From the NCBI GenBank assembly GCA_027483345.1, contig JAIXUV010000276.1:1-48122 (forward strand): 48,122 nt of DNA. The letters are read 5' to 3'. The translations under genes and the position numbers were made by a program. This document shows positions 39,427-46,518 of the stretch, piece after piece. Within the stretch, counting starts at the first letter, position 1; each line of letters begins with the position of its first letter. The stretch comes from Verrucomicrobiales bacterium. GTDB lineage: Bacteria; Verrucomicrobiota; Verrucomicrobiia; Limisphaerales; UBA9464. Below the pieces are notes generated by a model that did not search any database, had not been told where the DNA came from, and saw nothing but the letters and a program-made list of their open reading frames with translations.

Positions 39427-41490
39427 ATGGCCTCCATTCTCCAGCCGATTCCCTCGGACCGCCGCCGGCGGATCCGCTCCCTTACCCTGTCCCTTGCCGG
39501 AGCCCTCGCGTTGATGGGATCCACGACCGCGGCCGAATCCGCCGGCGACGCCGAATCCACGGCTTCGCTGACCGACGCCGCCCGGATCGTCCCGGCCATC
39601 GAACTCGGCGTGGGTCGTCGTGTTCCATCCCTCGACCTCAAGTCCTTGAGCGGACCGCGTTTCCAGTCCGATTCCCTCGGTGGGGCCAGGGCCACGGTCA
39701 TCGCTTTCACCAGCACGAGCTGCCCGGTCACCCGGAAGTACGGACCGACCCTTGCGGCCCTGGAGAAGGAGTACGCGGCGAAGGGCGTCCGTTTCGTGTA
39801 CGTGAACGCGGTGGACACCGACACCGCGGCCGCGGCCAAGGAGATGGTCCAGCGCCTCGGGCTGAAGGGCTCCTACGTGAAGGACACCCAGGGTAAGGCC
39901 GCGAAGGCCTTGGGAGCCCGGACAACGGCGGAAGCCTACGTCCTCGACGCGACCGGAACAGTGGTCTACCGGGGCGCCGTCGACGACCAGTATGGGGTTG
40001 GCTACTCCCGGCCGGAACCGCGGGAACGATACGTGGCCGGCGCCTTGGATGCGGTGTTGGCAGGTGGGCTTCCGAACGTCGCGGCCACGACGGCCCCGGG
40101 TTGCAGCCTGGACCACGCCGGCCCCATCGCGACCGAGGCCAAGCCCACCTTCCACAACCGCATCTCCCGGATCCTCCAGACCCACTGCACCGAATGCCAT
40201 CGTGACGGCGGCGTGGGGCCGTTCCCGCTGGAGTCGATGGCCGATGCCGTGGCGCACGCCGGGATGATCCGGAAGCAGGTGGAACGCGGTGCGATGCCGC
40301 CGTGGTTCGCAGCACCGATCCATTCCGGCTCCAGCCCCTGGGCCAACGACCGCAGCCTGCCCGAGGCGGACAAGGCCGACCTGATCGCATGGCTTTCGGG
40401 TTCCAAGTCCGAGGGAGACCCAAAGTTGACGCCCCGTCCGCGCACCTACCCCGACGGCTGGGCGATCGGCAAGCCGGACGCGGTCATCCGCATCCCCAAG
40501 CCCATCGCAGTGAGGGAGTCCGGCGTCATGGACTACCAGAACGTGCACGTGAAGACCGACTTCGACGGCGACCGCTGGATCCAGGCGTTCGAGGTGCGGC
40601 CGACCGCGCGGGAAGTGGTGCATCACGTCCTAGTCTTCGTGATACCGCCGAACGAGAGCGAGGCCGACAAGAAGCGCCGCGGGGACGTCGCCGGCGGCAA
40701 CTACCTCGCGGCATACGCCCCGGGCACCGGTGGCATCGGCTATCCGCCGGGCTTCGCGAAATTCCTTCCGAAGGGCTCCACCCTCCACTTCCAGCTGCAC
40801 TACACGCCGAACGGAAAGGCGACCGAGGACCAGTCCGCGCTGGGACTCGTCTTCGCCAAGGAACCGCCGAAGCACGAGATCCGGGTGGCCGGCGTCACCG
40901 CCAAGCTGGACATCCCGCCGAACGACCCGGACTACGTCTCGAAGGGGAGGATCACCGTGCCGGTGGACGCGAAGATCCTGTCGTTCATGCCGCACATGCA
41001 CGTGCGCGGGAAGGCGTACCGCTACGACCTCGACCTGCCGGGCGGGAAGTCCCGCACGCTGCTCGACGTGCCGCGCTACGACTTCAACTGGCAGCTGCTG
41101 TACCGGCTGGCGGAGCCGTTGGACGTGCCGACGGGGGCCGTGCTGCACGGGACGGCGCGCTACGACAACAGCTCCGGCAATCCGGCGAACCCGAATCCGA
41201 ACCAGCGGGTGACGTGGGGCGAGCAGACCGACGAGGAGATGATGATCGGCTACTTCGAGTACTTCATCCCCGAGGCGAAGCCCGGCGAGAGCGGGGCGAC
41301 GTTGGAGGCGGCCGTCCGCGACGGTTCGGCGTTGTTCCGTCGTCTCGACCGCAACAAGGACGGCAAGATCACGGCCGACGAGTCGCCGTCGAAGCAGCAG
41401 TTCGAGGCCGCGGACGCCAACCACGACGGCGTGGTCACGCCGGAGGAACTGCGCCGCCTCATGGGCCGCAGCCGCAGCCGCAGCCGCTGA
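39427..41490 (+). CDS. Exported redoxin-cytochrome c-copper monooxygenase-like-EF-hand protein
   Basis: This multidomain protein has 687 residues. After a signal peptide (LTLSLAGALALMGSTTAA) comes a thioredoxin-like redoxin domain (about 60-210) with TSTSCPVTRKYGP, where only one Cys is present. A cytochrome-like segment has CTECH at 254-258. From about 340 to 610 the pattern matches copper type II ascorbate-dependent monooxygenases: VVHHVLVF (His399, His400), LHFQLHY (His454, His458) and SFMPHMHVRG (His523, His525). Two EF-hand calcium loops follow, DRNKDGKITADE (from Asp641) and DANHDGVVTPEE (from Asp663). It ends in a GRSRSRSR tail encoded by a hexanucleotide repeat. A membrane-independent periplasmic oxidation is likely; the substrate is unknown. 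It appears to be a single-gene unit. Confidence 0.87.
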   Translation: MASILQPIPSDRRRRIRSLTLSLAGALALMGSTTAAESAGDAESTASLTDAARIVPAIELGVGRRVPSLDLKSLSGPRFQSDSLGGARATVIAFTSTSCPVTRKYGPTLAALEKEYAAKGVRFVYVNAVDTDTAAAAKEMVQRLGLKGSYVKDTQGKAAKALGARTTAEAYVLDATGTVVYRGAVDDQYGVGYSRPEPRERYVAGALDAVLAGGLPNVAATTAPGCSLDHAGPIATEAKPTFHNRISRILQTHCTECHRDGGVGPFPLESMADAVAHAGMIRKQVERGAMPPWFAAPIHSGSSPWANDRSLPEADKADLIAWLSGSKSEGDPKLTPRPRTYPDGWAIGKPDAVIRIPKPIAVRESGVMDYQNVHVKTDFDGDRWIQAFEVRPTAREVVHHVLVFVIPPNESEADKKRRGDVAGGNYLAAYAPGTGGIGYPPGFAKFLPKGSTLHFQLHYTPNGKATEDQSALGLVFAKEPPKHEIRVAGVTAKLDIPPNDPDYVSKGRITVPVDAKILSFMPHMHVRGKAYRYDLDLPGGKSRTLLDVPRYDFNWQLLYRLAEPLDVPTGAVLHGTARYDNSSGNPANPNPNQRVTWGEQTDEEMMIGYFEYFIPEAKPGESGATLEAAVRDGSALFRRLDRNKDGKITADESPSKQQFEAADANHDGVVTPEELRRLMGRSRSRSR

Positions 41491-41524
41491 GGAGGGAAGG
41501 TCCAAGCGGGAAGCCGACCTCCCT

Positions 41525-41564
41525 CTTCAACCGTTCATCGCTTCATCGCTCCAACCACAATAAC
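41525..41564. repeat. Degenerate period-8 repeat (consensus CTTCATCG)
   Basis: Five octamers in register, including GTTCATCG and CTTCATCG, lie between the convergent stops at 41490 and 41568. The array closely resembles the one at 21876-21915. Confidence 0.6.
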
Positions 41565-41567
41565 CCC

Positions 41568-43103
41568 TCAGAAGACCGGCCCCGGCTGCCACGGGGCGAA
41601 TTCCTCGTCGCCGATGCCGGCCGCCTCGCTCTTCGTGCGTCGGCCCGAGGCGGTTTCCAGGATCGTCTCGAAGATCCGCAGGCCGACCTGTTCCACCGTC
41701 TCCTCCCCGTCGAGGATCGTGCCGGCGTTCAGGTCCATGTCGTCGGCCATCCACCGGTACAGCGGCGTGTGGGTGGAGATCTTGATGCACGGCGCCGGCT
41801 TGCAGCCGTACACGCTGCCGCGGCCGGTGGTGAACACGCCGACATTGCATCCGCCCGCCACGAGTCCGGTCATGCTCACCGGATCGTAGCCCGGGGTGTC
41901 CATGAAGCAGAACCCGGGGCCGACGACCGTCCCGGCGTAGGGCAGGACGGCCATCAACGGGGCCTGTCCTCCCTTGGCCACCGCGCCGAGGCTCTTCTCG
42001 AAGATCGTCGTGAGTCCGCCCTCCTTGTTACCGGCGGAGGGGTTGTTGGCGATCGAGGCCCCATGCAGCCGCGCATGGTCCTCCCACCAGCGCACCGTCC
42101 TCAGCAGCGCCTCCGCCACATCACGGCCGACGGCTCGGCGGGTGAGCAGGTGTTCGGCGCCGTAGATCTCCGGGGTCTCCGCCAAGACGGTGGTCGCCCC
42201 GTGTCGGACCAGCAGGTCCGAGGCGACTCCCAGCGCAGGATTGGCGGTGATGCCGCTGTTCCCGTCGGACCCGCCGCAGTTCAGCGCGACGTGGAGCCGG
42301 CTGAGCGGCTGCTCCGTCCGCCGCTGCGCCGACACCGCGGGAAGCAGCCCCGCCACCGCCCGAACCGCATCCTCGACCGTCTTCGCGATGCCGCCCTGCT
42401 GCTGGATGTTGAGCACCACCGGCGCCTGTGAGCCGTCCGACGCCGAATCCAGGCCCTGCTTCCGCACCAACGCCGCGGCCTGGTTCGTCTCGCAGCCGAG
42501 TCCGATGATCACATACGCCCCGATGTTCGGGTGACGCGCGATCCCCGCGAGGACCCGCTGGAGGATCTCCGTGTTCTCGTCCGCCGTGGCGCAGCCCGAC
42601 TTGTGGGTGAAGGCGACCACGCCGTCCACGCCCGGGAAATCCCGCCGCAGGACCTCCGGGGTGAAGCGGCGCGCGACGTACTGGGAGACGCTGGCCGAGC
42701 AGTTCACCGAGGAGATGACGGCGACGAAGTTGCGGGTCCCGGCCCGGCCGCCGGGTCGGCTGTAGCCGGAGAAGGTCCGGCGCTCGGACTCCGGAAGAAG
42801 CGTCCACGGCACGGTGGGCTCCGCGAAGTGTCCGTCCGTCGACAACTCGCCGAGGTCGACGTTGTGGACGTGAACGTGGGCACCCGCGGGAATCGGTGCC
42901 GACGCCCGTCCGATGATCTGCCCGTACTTGCGGATCACGGTTCCAGCGACGAGGTCGCGCAGCGCCACCTTGTGCGCCACCGGGACGGCGCCCCGGATGC
43001 GGACACCTTCGATCTCCTCGCCGTCCAGGAGCCGGCGACGCGCCACGGCGACGTCGTCATCGGGATGGAGACGGATCCAAGGCGACGCGGCGGGTGTGCT
43101 CAT
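41568..43103 (-). CDS. UxaA/GarD-family sugar acid dehydratase (altronate or galactarate dehydratase-like)
   Basis: This is a full-length, cytoplasmic 511-residue member of the UxaA/GarD family, which dehydrates sugar acids such as altronate to 2-keto-3-deoxy acids. The N-terminal SAF-like domain (about 1-90) holds GAHVHVHNVDLGEL. The main domain has the family motifs GYSRPGGRAGTRNFVAVISS, HKSGCATADENTEILQRVL, GLGCETNQA, ALNCGGSDGNSGITANPALG and FMDTPGYDPVSMTGLVAGG. The Cys-containing ending GSVYGCKPAPCIKISTHTPL is also present. Conserved Cys and His residues fit an iron-dependent enzyme. No other hexuronate or glucarate genes are adjacent, so the exact substrate cannot be fixed. The ATG at 43103 begins the SAF domain; the longer frame is shadow. 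Confidence 0.92.
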   Translation of the reverse strand: MSTPAASPWIRLHPDDDVAVARRRLLDGEEIEGVRIRGAVPVAHKVALRDLVAGTVIRKYGQIIGRASAPIPAGAHVHVHNVDLGELSTDGHFAEPTVPWTLLPESERRTFSGYSRPGGRAGTRNFVAVISSVNCSASVSQYVARRFTPEVLRRDFPGVDGVVAFTHKSGCATADENTEILQRVLAGIARHPNIGAYVIIGLGCETNQAAALVRKQGLDSASDGSQAPVVLNIQQQGGIAKTVEDAVRAVAGLLPAVSAQRRTEQPLSRLHVALNCGGSDGNSGITANPALGVASDLLVRHGATTVLAETPEIYGAEHLLTRRAVGRDVAEALLRTVRWWEDHARLHGASIANNPSAGNKEGGLTTIFEKSLGAVAKGGQAPLMAVLPYAGTVVGPGFCFMDTPGYDPVSMTGLVAGGCNVGVFTTGRGSVYGCKPAPCIKISTHTPLYRWMADDMDLNAGTILDGEETVEQVGLRIFETILETASGRRTKSEAAGIGDEEFAPWQPGPVF

Positions 43104-43203
43104 GTCCCCGAGGGGATACGCAGCGTCGTGACCGTGGGCGAGCGAGAAGCGGGGGCCGAATGGGGCCAAGGACAACAAGGACCGGACAAGGATCCCAACG
43201 GAC

Positions 43204-43704
43204 TCAGTGCCGCGGCAGGCCGGCTTGACGGAGCGTCTGGATGAACGCCGGGGGATCCCCCGGCGAGACCGCGATCCGTCTTCCGGGAAGGCGCAGCAGG
43301 ACCACCTTCGCCGGGTCGTTGAACCAAGCCCGGTACGTCCCCACGCCGCGGGCATGGAACCAGCCGGTGAAGGAGAACAGCCCTCCGTTGCCGCAGACAC
43401 GCCACGACTTGCCGGCGAGCTCCGGGGCCGCTTCGGCGGACACCAATCCGGACAGGTCGATCCGAGTCGTCCATCCGGGCCGCCGGACGAAGAGGACCGC
43501 GCCTTCGAGCCGGTATCCCAGGACGCGGAACGGGAGGGCGCACAAGGGAACCGCCGCCACCAGCATCGCGGGCCACGGGATGGATCCGACCTGGGGAACC
43601 GCCGTCAGCAGGACGAATCCGACTCCGAGCATGAGGGCGGTGGCGGTTCCGGAAATCCACTTCAGGGAAGCCGACCAAGGAGCCTTGAACGTGCGGGGAT
43701 TCAC
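43204..43704 (-). CDS. PH-domain-like membrane protein
   Basis: This protein has 166 residues. Two membrane helices (ATALMLGVGFVLLTAVPQVG and PAMLVAAVPLCALPFRVLGY) are followed by a beta-rich domain (LEGAVLFVRRPGWTTRIDLS to about residue 150) ending in a helix, a layout seen in bacterial PH-like (bPH) proteins. Family assignment is moderate. The start is a GTG at 43704, with no clear ribosome-binding site. It follows the ABC permease after 12 nt and may be co-transcribed with the DUF1801-ABC cluster, but its relation to transport is not evident. Confidence 0.75.
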   Translation of the reverse strand: MNPRTFKAPWSASLKWISGTATALMLGVGFVLLTAVPQVGSIPWPAMLVAAVPLCALPFRVLGYRLEGAVLFVRRPGWTTRIDLSGLVSAEAAPELAGKSWRVCGNGGLFSFTGWFHARGVGTYRAWFNDPAKVVLLRLPGRRIAVSPGDPPAFIQTLRQAGLPRH

Positions 43705-43716
43705 GGATGAACGCGG

Positions 43717-45027
43717 TCAGGACCCGGGGTCGCCGTCCCATCGGAAGCGGCGCCAGGCGATGCCTCCGAGGAGGGTGCCGACGGTGACGAGTCCGGCCAC
43801 CGGAAGGAACACCGCGGAGACGTCGAGTCCGCGCCACGTCATGGCGTCGAGCGCCTCAATGCCCCAACCGGTCGGCATCCAGAGGGACACGGTGCGAACC
43901 CAGGAGGGGAAGATGAAGGACGGGATCCAGGCGCCGCCGAGCATCAGGAGGATGAGCACGACCGGGATGGCGAGTCCGCGGGTGGCCTTGGGCGTGCGGC
44001 CGATGGCCGCGAGGGCCAGCGCGAGGGTGGCGGAGAAGTAGCAGAGCGCCAGGATGACGGCCACGAATCCGATCCAGCTTCCATGGATGCGGACGCCGAA
44101 CGCGGACATGGCGACGGCGAAGGAGACGACGAAGGTGGAGAGGGCGATGATTGCGTAGGAGGTGGCCTTGCCGAGCAGGAGCGTGGCCCGGGACAACGGC
44201 GCGGCGCGGAGCCGACGGAAAGTGCCCGACTGCCGTTCCGTCAACAGGCCGACCGCGAGGTCGATCATCACCATCAGCACGAACTGGAGGGACATGCCGG
44301 CGAAGGAATGGGCGAACCCGTTGTAGCGGGCGCCGGCGACGCGGGTCAGGGGCTGGGCGTCGACGCGGTAGGGCAACGGCAGTTCGGAGGGGCCGGCGAC
44401 CACGTTGGTCCGGGCGACGGAAGTCCGCCGCGACTCGAGGAATGCGTCCGCCTGGGCGAGGGAATCGAGCAGCAGACGGCGTTGGATCTCCGGGAGACGC
44501 TGGGCGCGCAGGATGTTGGTCCTCCCCCGGGCGATGAGGTCGCGTCCGACGTCGACGTTGAGCAACCCATCGGCGACGCCCGACACGACCTTCGGAACGA
44601 GCATTCCCTCGAGCAGGGAGCGTTCGGTCTCATGGGAGGGATCGAAGAGCAGCGTGACAACGGGACGGCGGTCGGACTGGAAGATCCCCTGCAGGAGGTT
44701 GGTCGAGAATCCGGGAGGGAAGACCAGTCCGACCGGCACACGCCCCGCGGTGACCCGGGCCCGGGCGGCGGCCTCGTTGGTGACGACGACCGCGAAGGTG
44801 GAGTCGTTGGTGAACGCGGCGACCACGCCGCGGGACGCCGCGGAACCGTCGAGGTCCACCAACACCAGGCCGATGGCGGAACGCTCGGCCTTGCCGCCGG
44901 TCCCGCCCGTGAGCTGGCCGAAGAAGGCGGCCATCAGCACCGGCACGAGGTAGAGGAGGACCAGGGCCTTGCGGTCGCGCAGGAACAGCGCGAGGTCGAG
45001 GCGGATGATGGCGATCCAGGAGTCCAT
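43717..45027 (-). CDS. ABC-2 type transporter permease
   Basis: This is the membrane subunit (436 residues) of an ABC exporter. The N-terminal helix (ALVLLYLVPVLMAAFFGQLT) follows a short amphipathic cytosolic stretch (MDSWIAIIRLDLALFLRDRK). A large extracytoplasmic domain of about 190 residues (about 45-240) comes next, then five C-terminal helices, including FVLMVMIDLAVGLLTERQSG and ATSYAIIALSTFVVSFAVAM. The sequence GTFRRLRAAPLSRATLLLGK is the typical ABC-2 coupling region. Such proteins resemble NatB/YhgE-like exporters. The gene begins 4 nt after the ATPase stop, so the two form one transporter. The substrate is unknown; drug, Na+ or polysaccharide export are all possible. Confidence 0.9.
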   Translation of the reverse strand: MDSWIAIIRLDLALFLRDRKALVLLYLVPVLMAAFFGQLTGGTGGKAERSAIGLVLVDLDGSAASRGVVAAFTNDSTFAVVVTNEAAARARVTAGRVPVGLVFPPGFSTNLLQGIFQSDRRPVVTLLFDPSHETERSLLEGMLVPKVVSGVADGLLNVDVGRDLIARGRTNILRAQRLPEIQRRLLLDSLAQADAFLESRRTSVARTNVVAGPSELPLPYRVDAQPLTRVAGARYNGFAHSFAGMSLQFVLMVMIDLAVGLLTERQSGTFRRLRAAPLSRATLLLGKATSYAIIALSTFVVSFAVAMSAFGVRIHGSWIGFVAVILALCYFSATLALALAAIGRTPKATRGLAIPVVLILLMLGGAWIPSFIFPSWVRTVSLWMPTGWGIEALDAMTWRGLDVSAVFLPVAGLVTVGTLLGGIAWRRFRWDGDPGS

Positions 45028-45031
45028 GGAT

Positions 45032-46000
45032 TCAGGAGTCGCGGAGGCTTCGCCCGGTCAGTTCGAGGAAGACCGCCTCGAGGTTGGGCGGCTCCGCGGA
45101 GAAGGACCGCACGCCGATCCCGGCCTCCGCCAAACGGCCGAGGACTTCGGAGGATCCGGCTGCAAGCGAACCCACCCTCACCTGCACGCTCCTCCCATCG
45201 ATCCGGACGAAACCGATGCCCGGGATGTCACGGAGGGTTCCCGAGAGGGTGTCGGGCACCGGCTCCTCGAGTTCGATCCGGAGTTCGGCGCCGGCGCCGG
45301 TGCCGGCACGGTGACGGAGCCGTGCCAGCGAGTCGTCGGCGACGATCCGTCCCCGGTCGATGATGATTACCCGGTCGCAGAGGCGTTCGACCTCCTCCAT
45401 GTAGTGCGTGGTGTAGAGCAGCGTCTTCCCGCGGCGACGGAGCTCGGCGATGTTGTCGAAGATGGCGTTCCGGCTCTGCGGATCGACACCGACGGTGGGC
45501 TCGTCGAGCAGGAGGATGTCCGGGTCGTGCAGCAGGGCGGCCGCGAGGTTGAGCCGGCGCTTCATGCCGCCGCTGAAGGTCCCGACCCGGTCGTCCGCGC
45601 GATCGGAGAGGCCGACGAACTCCAGCGCCGAACGGACGGCCTCCGGGATCCGGGACCGCCCGACGCCCTGGATCGCGGCGAAGAACCCGAGGTTCCTCCG
45701 CGCGTCCAGTTCCTCGTAGAGGGCCAGATCCTGCGGGACCAGGCCGAGGCGACGCTTGATCGGATCGGTGTCGGAGACCAGGGCGGCACCGCCGAGCAAC
45801 AACTCCCCGGAGTCGGGCCGGAGCAGGCCCGTGACCATCGAGAAGGTGGTGGTCTTGCCGGCGCCGTTGGGGCCCAGCAGGCCGACGCTCTCGCCTGCCC
45901 GGACCTCGAACGAGACGCCGTCCACGGCGGTGCGGTCGCCGAAGCGGCGGACGAGGTTCCGCGCGGCGAGAACGACCGGGGCGGAACCATCGGTGTTCAT
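45032..46000 (-). CDS. ABC transporter ATP-binding protein
   Basis: This is the ATPase of the adjacent ABC-2 exporter (322 residues). Walker A GPNGAGKT lies at 43-50, the Q-loop in LGLVPQDLALYEEL at about 90, the signature FSGGMKRRLNLA from 142 and Walker B DILLLDEPT from 161. The switch histidine is in YTTHYMEEV. The C-terminal 80 residues after about 235 form the additional beta domain often seen in NatA/CcmA/DrrA-type ATPases. Its ATG overlaps the stop of the DUF1801 gene (ATGA), and its stop is 4 nt before the permease start, indicating coupled translation of three genes. The substrate is not known. Confidence 0.93.
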   Translation of the reverse strand: MNTDGSAPVVLAARNLVRRFGDRTAVDGVSFEVRAGESVGLLGPNGAGKTTTFSMVTGLLRPDSGELLLGGAALVSDTDPIKRRLGLVPQDLALYEELDARRNLGFFAAIQGVGRSRIPEAVRSALEFVGLSDRADDRVGTFSGGMKRRLNLAAALLHDPDILLLDEPTVGVDPQSRNAIFDNIAELRRRGKTLLYTTHYMEEVERLCDRVIIIDRGRIVADDSLARLRHRAGTGAGAELRIELEEPVPDTLSGTLRDIPGIGFVRIDGRSVQVRVGSLAAGSSEVLGRLAEAGIGVRSFSAEPPNLEAVFLELTGRSLRDS

Positions 46001-46437
46001 GGCTTCGCCTTCGGATACCGGAGCCGTGTTCCTTCCACCGAGAGGACGACCAACCGTTCCAACACCGCCAGGTCCACGTCGGCGAGGCGCTTGATGTAGA
46101 GGCAGACCTTCGCGGTCTTGTGTTTGCCCAGGCGGGAGAGCAACGCCTTCGACTCGTCGGAGTCGAATCCTTCGAGGAGATAGAGGCTGATGTGGGCGGA
46201 ACCGGAGGAGAACCCAACGATGCACGACTCGCCTTCGCGTCCGCTCTCGTAGCGGTAGTGGTACTCGTCGAAGCCCACGATGCTGGGCCCCCACATCTTC
46301 GGGGCGCAGCCGGTGGCCTTCCGCATCAGGTCGACCAACAGCCCGCAGTCGCGTCTGCGGGACTCGTCGGGGATCCGGGCGATGTAGGATTCGACATCGA
46401 CCTTCGTGGGCTGGGTCTTGTTCCGGGAAGTGGCCAT
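45997..46437 (-). CDS. DUF1801 (YdhG-like) domain protein
   Basis: This 146-residue cytoplasmic protein matches DUF1801: VESYIARIPDESRRRDCGLL, MRKATGCAPKMWGPSIVGFD, YHYRYESGREG and ISLYLLEGF with the end KVCLYIKRLADVDLAVLERL. The fold is alpha/beta and the function is unknown. It is the first gene of the cluster that encodes the ABC exporter; its stop overlaps the ATPase start by the ATGA arrangement. Whether it contributes to export is unclear. The ATG at 46437 gives the usual family length. Confidence 0.87.
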   Translation of the reverse strand: MATSRNKTQPTKVDVESYIARIPDESRRRDCGLLVDLMRKATGCAPKMWGPSIVGFDEYHYRYESGREGESCIVGFSSGSAHISLYLLEGFDSDESKALLSRLGKHKTAKVCLYIKRLADVDLAVLERLVVLSVEGTRLRYPKAKP

Positions 46438-46518
46438 GGAATCGGAGGGGTTTGGTTGGAGGCCGCCGTCGAAAGGAGCCTTCCATCCGGCGCGGAGGAT
46501 CGCAATCCGCTGAGAGTC

